NCBI GenBank assembly: GCA_951813395.1 | Contig: OX638356.1 | Location: 785,340 to 849,339 of the forward strand | DNA length: 64,000 nucleotides | Source: Longimicrobiales bacterium | GTDB taxonomy: Bacteria; Gemmatimonadota; Gemmatimonadetes; Longimicrobiales; Gaopeijiaceae | Direction of reading: 5' to 3' | Part shown: piece by piece, positions 27,377-35,283 of the stretch | Position numbering within the stretch: position 1 is the first letter of the stretch | How the letters are laid out: each line of letters starts with the position of its first letter | Program-made: the position numbers and the translations under genes | Notes under the pieces: model-generated | Seen by the model: only the letters and a program-made list of their open reading frames with translations | Told to the model about the DNA's origin: nothing | Database searches by the model: none

Positions 27377-28218
27377 CCCGTCACAAACGGCGGCGCGACC
27401 CGGTCGGCGCAGCGTGCCGCGTCGCCGCGCTCGCGGTGCTGTCGGGCTTTCTTGTATTCACGGCGTACCTGGGGTTCGCCGCTTCACGGGGTGTCGGTAT
27501 CGACTTCCTCCGCGGAGCATCGTCCGTTGCGGTGGACGGCACGGGCATGGGACCGGCTCTGGCGGGTACCCTTTGGCTCCTGCTTCTGACGGCGGTCCTG
27601 GCTCTGCCCATCGGGATCGGAACCGCAATCTATCTGGAGGAATACGCTCCCCGGACGCGCGTGACCGCGGTCATCGAGTCCGTGGCAGCCAACCTGGCCG
27701 GGGTCCCGTCGGTGATCTACGGGATCGTGGGACTGGCGCTGTTCGTTCGCGCGCTCGGGATGGGACCGACCATACTGGCCGGCGGCTGTACGCTCGCCGT
27801 GCTGGCGCTTCCCGGGGTCATTGTGACCTCCAGGACCGCCATTCGCCGGGTTCCGGAGGGACTGCGGCTGGCCGCCTACGGGCTTGGCGCCACACGCTGG
27901 CAGGTCGTTCGCAACCAGATCCTGCCGGCGGCCGGGTCCGGGATCGTGGCGGGTTGCTGCGCGGCGTTCACGCGAACGGCCGGGGCGGCCGCCCCACTCC
28001 TTGTCCTCGGGACCGCGACGTACATGAGCTTCGCTCCGCAGACCCCGGCGCATCCGCTGACGTCGCTGCCGACGCAGATCTTCACGTGGGCAACCCGCTC
28101 ACAAGAGGAATTCGCCGCGCTGGCGGCCGGGGCGGCAATCATGCTGCTGCTCCTGCTGCTCATCATGAATCTCATCAGTGCGCTTGTCGTGCGGCGGCTG
28201 AGCGGGGCGGCCCGATGA
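27373..28218 (+). CDS. pstA: Phosphate ABC transporter permease PstA
   Basis: 281 residues with six hydrophobic segments. Family features are LPIGIGTAIYLEEYAPRTR, NLAGVPSVIYGIVGLALFVR, the coupling loop LAAYGLGATRWQVVRNQILPAA and FTRTAGAAAPLLVLG. ATG 27373 overlaps pstC by four bases; the stop overlaps pstB. It pairs with PstC as the phosphate channel. Confidence 0.9.
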   Translation: MTRHKRRRDPVGAACRVAALAVLSGFLVFTAYLGFAASRGVGIDFLRGASSVAVDGTGMGPALAGTLWLLLLTAVLALPIGIGTAIYLEEYAPRTRVTAVIESVAANLAGVPSVIYGIVGLALFVRALGMGPTILAGGCTLAVLALPGVIVTSRTAIRRVPEGLRLAAYGLGATRWQVVRNQILPAAGSGIVAGCCAAFTRTAGAAAPLLVLGTATYMSFAPQTPAHPLTSLPTQIFTWATRSQEEFAALAAGAAIMLLLLLLIMNLISALVVRRLSGAAR

Positions 28219-28988
28219 GCAGTCCCGCTGCCCCCACGGATGCGCCCGTGCTGACGGCCGAGCGGCTCAGCGTGCGGTTCGGCAGGCGCGTCGCGCTGAG
28301 GGACATCTCCCTTGCCATCCCACGAGGGCGGATCGTCTCGATCATCGGACCCTCGGGGTGCGGCAAGACCACTCTGCTGCGTTGCTTCAACCGCATGAAC
28401 GAACTCGCGTCCGGCGCCAGGACCAGCGGCACGGTTCACTTCGCCGGGATGGACCTGTACGGACCCGACATCGATCCGGTGGAGGTGCGCCGGCGCATCG
28501 GAATGGTCTTCCAGCAGACCACTCCGTTTCCCAAGTCGGTTTTCGACAACATCGCCTTCGGTCCTCGTGCGAGCGGTTTCACCGGTGATCTCCAGGGCCT
28601 GGTGGAAGAGGTGCTCACGTCCGTCGGTCTGTGGTCGGAGGTGGCGGACGACCTCGACACGCCCGCCCTGGAGCTGTCGGCAGGGCAGAAGCAACGGCTC
28701 TGCATTGCCCGCACGCTGGCGCTCAAGCCGGACGTCCTTCTGCTGGACGAACCCACCTCGGCTCTCGACCCCGAGGCCACGGCGCGGATCGAGTCGATTA
28801 TCCGCGCGCTGAGCCCCCGATACACCATCGTGATCGCCACGTACAACCGCTGGCAGGCCGCCCGGCTGTCGGATCTGACCGCGTTTCTGGACCGGGGCGA
28901 GCTGCTGGAGTATGGTCTCACCGAAACCCTGTTCACCAATCCGCGCGAGGCGCGCACGGAGTCCTACCTGACCGGGCGGACCCAATGA
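28215..28988 (+). CDS. pstB: Phosphate ABC transporter ATPase PstB with an altered H-loop
   Basis: 257 residues. Walker A is GPSGCGKTT at 45-53, Q-loop Gln100 in VFQQTTPFPKSVFDNIAFG, and Walker B VLLLDEPTSALDP from 174. Two motifs differ from usual PstB. The ABC signature reads LSAGQKQRL (154-162) rather than LSGGQ. The switch His in the normal THNMQQAARVSD is Tyr210 in ATYNRWQAARLSD. The Tyr codon TAC is unambiguous in the sequence. The first change is common and tolerated; loss of the H-loop His usually weakens ATP hydrolysis in ABC ATPases, so this transporter may be tuned differently. Confidence 0.9.
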   Translation: MSSPAAPTDAPVLTAERLSVRFGRRVALRDISLAIPRGRIVSIIGPSGCGKTTLLRCFNRMNELASGARTSGTVHFAGMDLYGPDIDPVEVRRRIGMVFQQTTPFPKSVFDNIAFGPRASGFTGDLQGLVEEVLTSVGLWSEVADDLDTPALELSAGQKQRLCIARTLALKPDVLLLDEPTSALDPEATARIESIIRALSPRYTIVIATYNRWQAARLSDLTAFLDRGELLEYGLTETLFTNPREARTESYLTGRTQ

Positions 28989-29677
28989 CGGAACCGCATC
29001 GTCCCCGAGGCTCCTTCGACACCGAGCTCAACCGCCTGCAGCAGATGCTGCTGGACATGGCGGGCCGGGCGGAGGAACTCGTGCGCATGGCGATGGACGG
29101 GCTGACCGAGCGCGACCCGCTCATTCCCCTGAGGGTTCGTCGCGCCGACGATCGCCTGAACGCCCTGGAGGTCGAACTCGACGAGCGCGTGCTGGAGCTG
29201 CTCGCGCTGCAGCAGCCGATCGCCAGCGATCTGCGCCTGGTCTTCGTGGCGCTGAAAGCGTCGAACGACATCGAGCGGATCGGCGACCACGCCGTGAACA
29301 TCGCCAACGCGTGCGAGCGCATGATGCGGTATACTCCGATGCCGGACATCCTGGAGATCGCCGAGATCAGCGGCCAGGTCCGGCAGATGATGCGCAAGGC
29401 CCTGGACGCGATGGTCAACCGGGACGCCGAGACGGCCAGGGAGGTGATTGCGGAGGATGACCGCGTGGACGACCTGCGGTGGTCCGCATTCCGGATCATC
29501 GTTTCGTACATGCTCGAGCAGCCGCGTTATATCGGCCCCGGGCTGGAACTGATCCTGGTGGTTCAGAACCTGGAGAGGATCGGCGACCTGACGACCAACA
29601 TTGCCGAAGACGTGGTCTTCCTGGTCGAGGGCACTTCGATCAAGCATGCGGCCGGCAAGGCGGTGGGTCCCGCATGA
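28985..29677 (+). CDS. phoU: PhoU phosphate-signalling regulator
   Basis: 230 residues made of two three-helix PhoU repeats. Metal-site motifs E/D-x-x-D-x-x-D appear as KASNDIERIGDHAVNIANAC in the first half and QNLERIGDLTTNIAEDVVFL in the second. PhoU damps PhoR and PstSCAB activity when phosphate is sufficient. ATG 28985 overlaps pstB by four bases. Bases 29362-29400, coding for about residues 127-139, recur in reverse complement at 35229-35267. Confidence 0.93.
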   Translation: MTEPHRPRGSFDTELNRLQQMLLDMAGRAEELVRMAMDGLTERDPLIPLRVRRADDRLNALEVELDERVLELLALQQPIASDLRLVFVALKASNDIERIGDHAVNIANACERMMRYTPMPDILEIAEISGQVRQMMRKALDAMVNRDAETAREVIAEDDRVDDLRWSAFRIIVSYMLEQPRYIGPGLELILVVQNLERIGDLTTNIAEDVVFLVEGTSIKHAAGKAVGPA

Positions 29678-30594
29678 GCGGTGACGGCGGAGCATCCGGG
29701 GCCGGGCGCGTACCCGGGGGCGCTGCATCCGCCGGAGGAGCGTCGGTAGGCGGCCAGGGGGGCGTCGGCGGTGCCGTGGAGGAGTTGCTGAGTCAGGTGG
29801 CTGCCGAGCCGGGACCCGAACCGGCTCTCGAATTCCCCATCCAGAGGGGCAGGGTCGCGCTCATCACCGGGGGCTCGAGCGGAATCGGAAGGGCGACGGC
29901 CATCGGATTCGCGGGCGCGGGCGTCCACATCGGGTTCAACTACCTGGACACCGGCGCCGCCAGCCGGCGGGCGGCGGTCGAAACCGAGGAGACGCTCAAG
30001 GAGTGCGGTGTCAGGGTCTTCGCGCGCTCCGGAGACGTGCGCGATTCCGCCTGGGTCCGTGATTTCGTGTCGTCGGCCCACGAGCAGCTGGGCGGGCTGC
30101 ATTTTCTCGTCAACAATGCCGGCGTTGGCCGCGACCGGGCGCTGTGGCGGATGAGCGACGAAGAGTGGGCGTCGGTGATCGACACCAACCTCACGGGCTG
30201 CTTCTACTTCACTCGTGAAGTCGCGCCGTACTTCCGTGAACAGGAGTTCGGCAAGATCGTCAACGTTTCTTCCGTACACGGACTGTCCAGCGAATTCGGC
30301 CTTGCGAACTACTGCTCGTCGAAGGCGGGGATGATCGGGCTGACGCGAAGCACGGCCGTGGAGCTGGGGCCCTCGAATGTCAATGTGAACGCCGTGGCGC
30401 CGGGCTACATCCGCACGACCCGGCTTACGGAGCGGGTCCCTGCCGAGATCCTCGACCGGGCGCGGGAGCTGAGCGTGCTCGGACGGCTGGGCGATCCGCA
30501 GGACGTGGTGTCGGTAATACTGTTCCTCTGTTCGGAGATGGCGCGCCATATTACCGGAGCCGTGATTCCGATTGACGGAGGGTATCTGATATGA
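29674..30594 (+). CDS. Short-chain dehydrogenase/reductase (FabG-like) with a glycine-rich N-terminal tail
   Basis: 306 residues. The Rossmann domain begins near 58 with [20 protein letters not shown], then [15 protein letters not shown] with the catalytic Ser, and [12 protein letters not shown] with the Tyr-x-x-x-Lys pair. It closes with VNAVAPGYI and [14 protein letters not shown]. The first ~45 residues are a Gly/Ala/Ser-rich tail absent from typical FabG proteins (about 245 residues). ATG 29674 overlaps phoU, which supports the long form. Substrate unknown; 3-oxoacyl-ACP reductase is possible. Confidence 0.87.
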   Translation: MSGDGGASGAGRVPGGAASAGGASVGGQGGVGGAVEELLSQVAAEPGPEPALEFPIQRGRVALITGGSSGIGRATAIGFAGAGVHIGFNYLDTGAASRRAAVETEETLKECGVRVFARSGDVRDSAWVRDFVSSAHEQLGGLHFLVNNAGVGRDRALWRMSDEEWASVIDTNLTGCFYFTREVAPYFREQEFGKIVNVSSVHGLSSEFGLANYCSSKAGMIGLTRSTAVELGPSNVNVNAVAPGYIRTTRLTERVPAEILDRARELSVLGRLGDPQDVVSVILFLCSEMARHITGAVIPIDGGYLI

Positions 30595-30965
30595 AGGACT
30601 GGAAGACGGAGTTGACCCCGGAACAGTATCGCGTCACCCGCAAGGGGGGGACGGAACGGGCCTTCACCGGGGAATACTGGGCCCACAAGGAGCCCGGCAC
30701 CTACCGGTGCGTGTGTTGCGGTCAGCCGCTCTTCGAATCGGCCGACAAGTTCGACTCCGGCACGGGGTGGCCAAGCTTCACCCGGCCCGCGGCCGAGGAA
30801 AACGTCGGCGAGAAGGACGACCGCAAGTTCTTCATGCGCCGGACCGAGGTCGTGTGCAGCCGCTGCGACGCCCATCTGGGACACGTCTTCCCGGACGGAC
30901 CGGGGCCCGGGGGCCAGCGCTATTGCATCAACTCGGCGTCGCTGGACTTCGAATCGAGCAAGTGA
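30591..30965 (+). CDS. msrB: Peptide-methionine (R)-S-oxide reductase
   Basis: 124 residues of the MsrB family. Zinc ligands are the CxxC pairs Cys40/Cys43 and Cys89/Cys92. [13 protein letters not shown] is the substrate-pocket motif and Cys112 in RYCINSASL is the catalytic cysteine. The enzyme reduces methionine-R-sulfoxide in oxidised proteins. No signal peptide, so it is cytoplasmic. It overlaps neighbours on both sides by four bases. Confidence 0.95.
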   Translation: MKDWKTELTPEQYRVTRKGGTERAFTGEYWAHKEPGTYRCVCCGQPLFESADKFDSGTGWPSFTRPAAEENVGEKDDRKFFMRRTEVVCSRCDAHLGHVFPDGPGPGGQRYCINSASLDFESSK

Positions 30966-31978
30966 GTACGCCGATCACGGTGATTCCCGGTGACGGGATA
31001 GGCCCCGAAGTGACTGCTGCGGTCCTGCGGATCCTCGAGGCGGCCGGGGCCGACCTCGAATACGACGAGCGGACGGCGGGGATCGGGGCGTTGGCGTCGC
31101 ACGGCAATCCCCTGCCCGACGAGACCGTCGATTCGATCGAGGCGAACAGGGTGGCGCTGAAGGGCCCGCTGACCACGCCATCGGGATCGGGGTTCCGCTC
31201 CATCAACGTTGCCATTCGCAAGCACTTCGACCTCTTCGCCAACGTCCGGCCCGTCCGCACCATTCTGCCCGGCGGCCGCTACGAGGGCATCGACCTCGTC
31301 CTGATCCGGGAGAACACGGAGGGACTGTACGTCGGCGTCGAGCACTTTATCGGGATGGACCGGGACCCCAAGGCGGCGGCGGAATCGGTCATGATCACCA
31401 CGCGCTACGGCTCCGAGAGGATCGTCCGCTTCGCGTTCGACTACGCGGTCGCGAACGGCCGACGCAAGGTGACGCTGGCGCACAAGGCCAACATCCTGAA
31501 GCACACGCAGGGGCTGTTCCTGGAGGTGGGCACGCAGATGGCCGAACGCTACGCGGACAGGGTCGCGTTCGAGGACCGGATCATCGACGCGACGGCCATG
31601 TACCTCGTGCTGGATCCGTACCGGTTCGACGTCCTCGTCATGGAGAACATGTTCGGCGACATCCTTAGCGACCTGATGGCGGGGCTTGTGGGCGGGCTGG
31701 GCTTTGCGCCGGCCGGCAACATCGGGGAGAGTCACGCGGTCTTCGAGGCCGTGCACGGCTCCGCGCCCGACATCGCGGGGCAGGATGTCGCCAACCCGAC
31801 GGGACTGCTGCTCTCCGGGTGCCTGCTGCTGGACCACGTGGGCCAGGGCGAGGTGGCGGCGCGCGCCAGAAGGGCGGTGTCCTCGGTGATCGGCGACGGT
31901 TCGGCCCGCACGGGCGATATGGGCGGGACGCACGGCACGGCGGCGTTCACCGACGCGGTGATCGGGGCGCTGGCGTGA
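30962..31978 (+). CDS. Isocitrate/isopropylmalate-dehydrogenase family enzyme, probably NAD-type isocitrate dehydrogenase
   Basis: 338 residues. [20 protein letters not shown] opens the domain. The substrate loop [20 protein letters not shown] followed by LFANVRPVR resembles NAD-dependent isocitrate dehydrogenases more than LeuB. The metal site is [20 protein letters not shown] and the cofactor region [21 protein letters not shown] 30962 overlaps msrB (GTGA). Oxidative decarboxylation of isocitrate is most likely; homoisocitrate or tartrate dehydrogenase are alternatives. Confidence 0.85.
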   Translation: MSTPITVIPGDGIGPEVTAAVLRILEAAGADLEYDERTAGIGALASHGNPLPDETVDSIEANRVALKGPLTTPSGSGFRSINVAIRKHFDLFANVRPVRTILPGGRYEGIDLVLIRENTEGLYVGVEHFIGMDRDPKAAAESVMITTRYGSERIVRFAFDYAVANGRRKVTLAHKANILKHTQGLFLEVGTQMAERYADRVAFEDRIIDATAMYLVLDPYRFDVLVMENMFGDILSDLMAGLVGGLGFAPAGNIGESHAVFEAVHGSAPDIAGQDVANPTGLLLSGCLLLDHVGQGEVAARARRAVSSVIGDGSARTGDMGGTHGTAAFTDAVIGALA

Positions 31979-32334
31979 GGGCGGAGCCGGGTGCGGGTGG
32001 CCGGCCGGGTGGGGCGGGGGGCGTGGGCGCGGGTGGCGTGGACGATCTGGTGTGCGGCCGGTGCGGACACGGCTACCGGGCCCGGGTGCTGGACCGCCAT
32101 CTCTGGTGCGAGGACTGCGTGGCGGCCGGGCGGCGGGAGGCGGGGCGGGTGGGGTGGATGTGCGGTGCGGGGATGGCAGCCGGGCTCGCCGCATGGATCT
32201 ACTTCGTCCAGCGACCATCCGCCATGCTGCTCGGGGGCTGGATCGGGGCCGTGCTGGCTACGTTCTGGCTGGGTGGCCGGGCGGGGAGGGAACTTGCCTA
32301 CGGGGTCTTGCGCTTCCGTCACAGGCCTCGTTGA
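31975..32334 (+). CDS. Small zinc-ribbon membrane protein
   Basis: 119 residues from GTG 31975, a four-base overlap with the dehydrogenase. A Gly-rich start is followed by a zinc ribbon, CGRCGHGY ... WCEDC (two CxxC knuckles about 20 residues apart). Two hydrophobic segments come next (MCGAGMAAGLAAWIYFV and MLLGGWIGAVLATFWLGG). It is the last gene of the overlapping pho/pst chain. Function unknown. Confidence 0.7.
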   Translation: MRAEPGAGGRPGGAGGVGAGGVDDLVCGRCGHGYRARVLDRHLWCEDCVAAGRREAGRVGWMCGAGMAAGLAAWIYFVQRPSAMLLGGWIGAVLATFWLGGRAGRELAYGVLRFRHRPR

Positions 32335-32411
32335 GTCGAGATTGCGTGACAGGCGTGGCTGGCGGCCGGATCCTGCCGGTCCGACCGATTCACTTTCCGG
32401 AGACGACTTGA

Positions 32412-33596
32412 ATGGCAGCCAGGTTCGACGGCATTGACTTCTACGATGTGGATTCGCTCCTGTCCGAAGAGGAGCGCATGGTCCGGGACACGATCCGGGA
32501 TTGGGTGGAAGACCGGGTCATGCCGATTATCGGCGATGCATACACCGAGCGGCGGTTCCCCACCGAGCTGATCCCCGAGATCGGGGAACTCGGCATGCTG
32601 GGCGCCAACCTGCCCGCCGAATACGGGTGCGCCGAGCTCAACAACGTCTGCTACGGGCTCATCATGCAGGAGCTGGAGCGCGGCGATTCCGGGATCCGGT
32701 CCTTCGTGTCGGTGCAGGGAGCGCTGGTGATGTACCCCATCTACGCGTTCGGCAGCGAGGAACACCGCCGGACGTGGCTGCCCGCGCTTGCGTCAGGTGA
32801 GAAGATCGGCTGTTTCGGCCTCACCGAGCCCGACTACGGGTCGAACCCCGTCGGCATGATAACCCGTGCCCGCGAGACCTCGGACGGCTGGGTGCTGAAC
32901 GGCACGAAGATGTGGATCACCAACGGTTCCATGGCCGACGTGGCCGTCATCTGGGCGCAGACCGGCGAGCCCGGGGACGCACGGGGCATCCGAGGCTTCG
33001 TGGTCCCGACCGACACGCCCGGGTTCAGCGCCCGCGACCAGAAGGGGAAGCTGTCCCTGCTCGCATCGGATACGAGCGAAATCGTCCTGGAGGACGTGCA
33101 CCTGCCCGCCGCCGCCCTGATGCCGGAGACGTCGGGTATCAAGAACCCGTTGATGTGCCTGACCCAGGCGCGCTACGGAATCTCCTGGGGCGCGGTCGGC
33201 GCGGCCATGGGCTGCTTCCACGAGGCGGTGGACTACGCGGGCCAGCGCATCATGTTCGACGGCGTCATCGGTGGGAAGCAGATCCAGCAGGTGCGGATCG
33301 CCGACATGCTGACCTGGATCACGCAGGGGCAGCTGCTGTGCCTGCGGCTGGGCCGCCTGAAGGATGAGGGCACGATGACCCCGCAACAGGTCAGCCTGGC
33401 CAAGCGTGCCAACGTCAACATGGCGTGCGATATCGCGCGCGAGGCGCGGCGGTTGCTCGGCGCCAACGGCATCCTGGCCGAGTACTCGGCCATGCGCCAC
33501 ATGGCCAACCTGGAATCGGTCTATACCTACGAGGGGACCCACGACGTCCACTCGCTCATCCTGGGGCAGACGGTCACGGGGATTTCGGCGTTCTGA
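32412..33596 (+). CDS. Acyl-CoA dehydrogenase, glutaryl-CoA-dehydrogenase-like
   Basis: 394 residues of flavin acyl-CoA dehydrogenases. Motifs are GCFGLTEPDYGSNPVGMIT (FAD/substrate loop), KMWITNGSMADVAVIWAQ, ARYGISWGAVGAAMGC, GGKQIQQVRIADM and the C-terminal NLESVYTYEGTHDVHSLILG. The catalytic base in this family is the Glu of YEGTHD, and the whole C-terminus matches glutaryl-CoA dehydrogenases. It would oxidise an acyl-CoA and pass electrons to ETF. ATG 32412 lies 77 bases after the zinc-ribbon gene. Confidence 0.9.
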   Translation: MAARFDGIDFYDVDSLLSEEERMVRDTIRDWVEDRVMPIIGDAYTERRFPTELIPEIGELGMLGANLPAEYGCAELNNVCYGLIMQELERGDSGIRSFVSVQGALVMYPIYAFGSEEHRRTWLPALASGEKIGCFGLTEPDYGSNPVGMITRARETSDGWVLNGTKMWITNGSMADVAVIWAQTGEPGDARGIRGFVVPTDTPGFSARDQKGKLSLLASDTSEIVLEDVHLPAAALMPETSGIKNPLMCLTQARYGISWGAVGAAMGCFHEAVDYAGQRIMFDGVIGGKQIQQVRIADMLTWITQGQLLCLRLGRLKDEGTMTPQQVSLAKRANVNMACDIAREARRLLGANGILAEYSAMRHMANLESVYTYEGTHDVHSLILGQTVTGISAF

Positions 33597-33645
33597 GGAG
33601 GCGATTGTGGACGGTGCCTCCTGCCCCCCGGTGCCCCTGTTCCCC

Positions 33646-34923
33646 CTATCCCGCCAGCCCCTTCTGCCGCCTCCCCAGCCACAACGCTACCCCCAGCCAC
33701 AACGCGGCTACCGGCGCCATCGACCAGGCCATTGCGGCCGTGCCCAGCCCCAACGCCCCGAATCCCGCGAAGGACCACGCCCCGACCTGGTCGCCCGCAC
33801 GGTAGACGAAGGTGTCGTTGAAGTTCTTCGCCTTGTACTTGTCACGGCGGGGCAGGACGGTGTAGAGAACCTCGCGGGCCGGCACCGCGAGCGCGAAGTT
33901 CCCGGCGCGGCGCAGCACCTGGAAGACGACGAAGACCGCGAAGACGGGTGCCGCGCCCAGGGCAAGGAAGCCGGCCACGCTCAGGAGCGGCAGGAACGCA
34001 AGGGTGAGCCCGACGCCGAACCGCTTCATGATGCGCCCGGTCAGGAACAGCTGGGTCAGCAGCGTCAGAGCGTTGACCGCCAGGTTGATGCGCGCGAACA
34101 CCGATGTGCGCTCGGCGGGATCGGCGAAGGTGCGCGACATGATGTCGGCCTGGATGTTGTACAGGAAAGTGGACCCGATGGTGAAGAGGAGCATGAAGAC
34201 GCAGATGCCCAGCAGGTAGCGCGAAGCGAGAACGTGTTTGATCCCGTCCAGTGGCGACCCGCCGATGACCTCTTCGTCGCGGCGAGGCGTAGCCGCGTCG
34301 CGCCCACGGCCCCTCGTCCTCCAGTCCAGCCCCTTCATGCACGCCACCGCGCATTCGAGCAGCACGATCGAGAACCACAGCAGGGTGGCGGGACTGAGGC
34401 TTTCGATCAGGAACGCGGTAATGGCTGACCCCAGGATTGCGCCCAGGGTCCCCGCGACGCCGATCAGGCCGAAGAGCCGGCGGCCCTGCCGCTCCGTGTG
34501 GATGTCGGTCATGAAGGACCAGAAGACCGAAACCACGAACAGACTGAACACGGCCGTCCAGACGAAGAACGACCGACCGGCCCAGATCGCCGCCGGCCCG
34601 CCCTGCGGGAGCGCGTTCAGCAGGATGTAGTAGGCGACCAGACACACCATGAAGAAGCGGTAGGTCACCGTGACGAATCGCCTCCGCGGCCACCTGGACA
34701 CGAGCGCGGCGAAGACCGGATGCGCCAGCAGCATCGCGGCCAGCGTACCCGTGAAGAGCCACGGGATGTTCTCCACGCCCCCGGCCACGCCCATCTCCTC
34801 GCGTATCGGCCGGATCACGTAGTACGCCGACAGCACGCAGAAGAAGTAGCCGGCGGAGAGCACGACGATACCTGCTTCCTCGGGTCGGGTGCCGGTTAGG
34901 CGAGACGCGACGTTGCGCGCCAT
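33646..34923 (-). CDS. ATP/ADP-translocase-like (NTP/NDP exchange family) membrane transporter, copy 1
   Basis: About 425 residues with 10-12 membrane segments. N-terminal features include YFFCVLSAYYVIRPIREEMG and GLIGVAGTLGAILGSAITAF; a C-terminal one is VLRRAGNFALAVPAREVLYT followed by KYKAKNFNDTFVYRAGDQVG. These match bacterial homologues of the Tlc nucleotide translocases. ATG 34923 (MARNVASRL) was preferred; an in-frame GTG at 34992 is possible. It is divergent from a paralog at 35284. Known Tlc proteins exchange ATP/ADP in obligate intracellular bacteria; free-living homologues have unknown substrates. Confidence 0.8.
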   Translation of the reverse strand: MARNVASRLTGTRPEEAGIVVLSAGYFFCVLSAYYVIRPIREEMGVAGGVENIPWLFTGTLAAMLLAHPVFAALVSRWPRRRFVTVTYRFFMVCLVAYYILLNALPQGGPAAIWAGRSFFVWTAVFSLFVVSVFWSFMTDIHTERQGRRLFGLIGVAGTLGAILGSAITAFLIESLSPATLLWFSIVLLECAVACMKGLDWRTRGRGRDAATPRRDEEVIGGSPLDGIKHVLASRYLLGICVFMLLFTIGSTFLYNIQADIMSRTFADPAERTSVFARINLAVNALTLLTQLFLTGRIMKRFGVGLTLAFLPLLSVAGFLALGAAPVFAVFVVFQVLRRAGNFALAVPAREVLYTVLPRRDKYKAKNFNDTFVYRAGDQVGAWSFAGFGALGLGTAAMAWSMAPVAALWLGVALWLGRRQKGLAG

Positions 34924-35283
34924 GGTCCGGGCGGGCGAGCTCACCGGATGGAGCCGGGCCGCTGGATCGGACGCGGGAATCGGGGCACGCACGACGGAAT
35001 CGTCATGGCGATCGGGGTGCGTTCCGGGATACCATCGCGTAGCAGTCCGTGGAGGAAACCGCGGGAAGCGGTCGCAACTTGCCTCCGTTGGAGGATGGGC
35101 TTCTTTTGCGGTACGTCAATGGCCGGGAGAGGAACGGCGCGCAGGAAAGCCGCTTTTCGCAACACACAGATCGGGGGATGAGGTTTGGCGAAACTACCAC
35201 GACGGTCTCTCGTTTCCGCAGGACGGCGCCTTGCGCATCATCTGCCGGATCTGGCCGCTGATCTCGTGAACCGGATCATCAAC
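34924..35283. promoter_or_regulatory. Intergenic region between divergent transporter genes
   Basis: About 360 bases without a convincing gene. It must hold the promoters of both divergent transporters. Codon-like bias is weak and short open frames on both strands have no recognisable content. The only identifiable element is the phoU-complementary segment at 35229-35267. I saw no clear -35/-10 pair or terminator. Confidence 0.6.
35229..35267 (+). repeat. 39-base segment reverse-complementary to phoU
   Basis: These 39 bases equal the reverse complement of phoU bases 29362-29400 at 38 positions. The single difference (T here, where C would be exact) would be a U-G wobble if a plus-strand leader RNA paired with phoU mRNA. 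The match does not continue on either side. It ends 16 bases before the ATG of the transporter at 35284. It may be a trans-acting pairing site, a fragment copied by recombination, or an assembly artefact. Confidence 0.85.

Noticed and set aside
21700-31978. A possible alpha-aminoadipate (homocitrate/homoisocitrate) lysine pathway from the LeuA-like and dehydrogenase genes
   Set aside because: The two genes are 8 kb apart and no homoaconitase or LysW-type genes are present, so the link is not supported.
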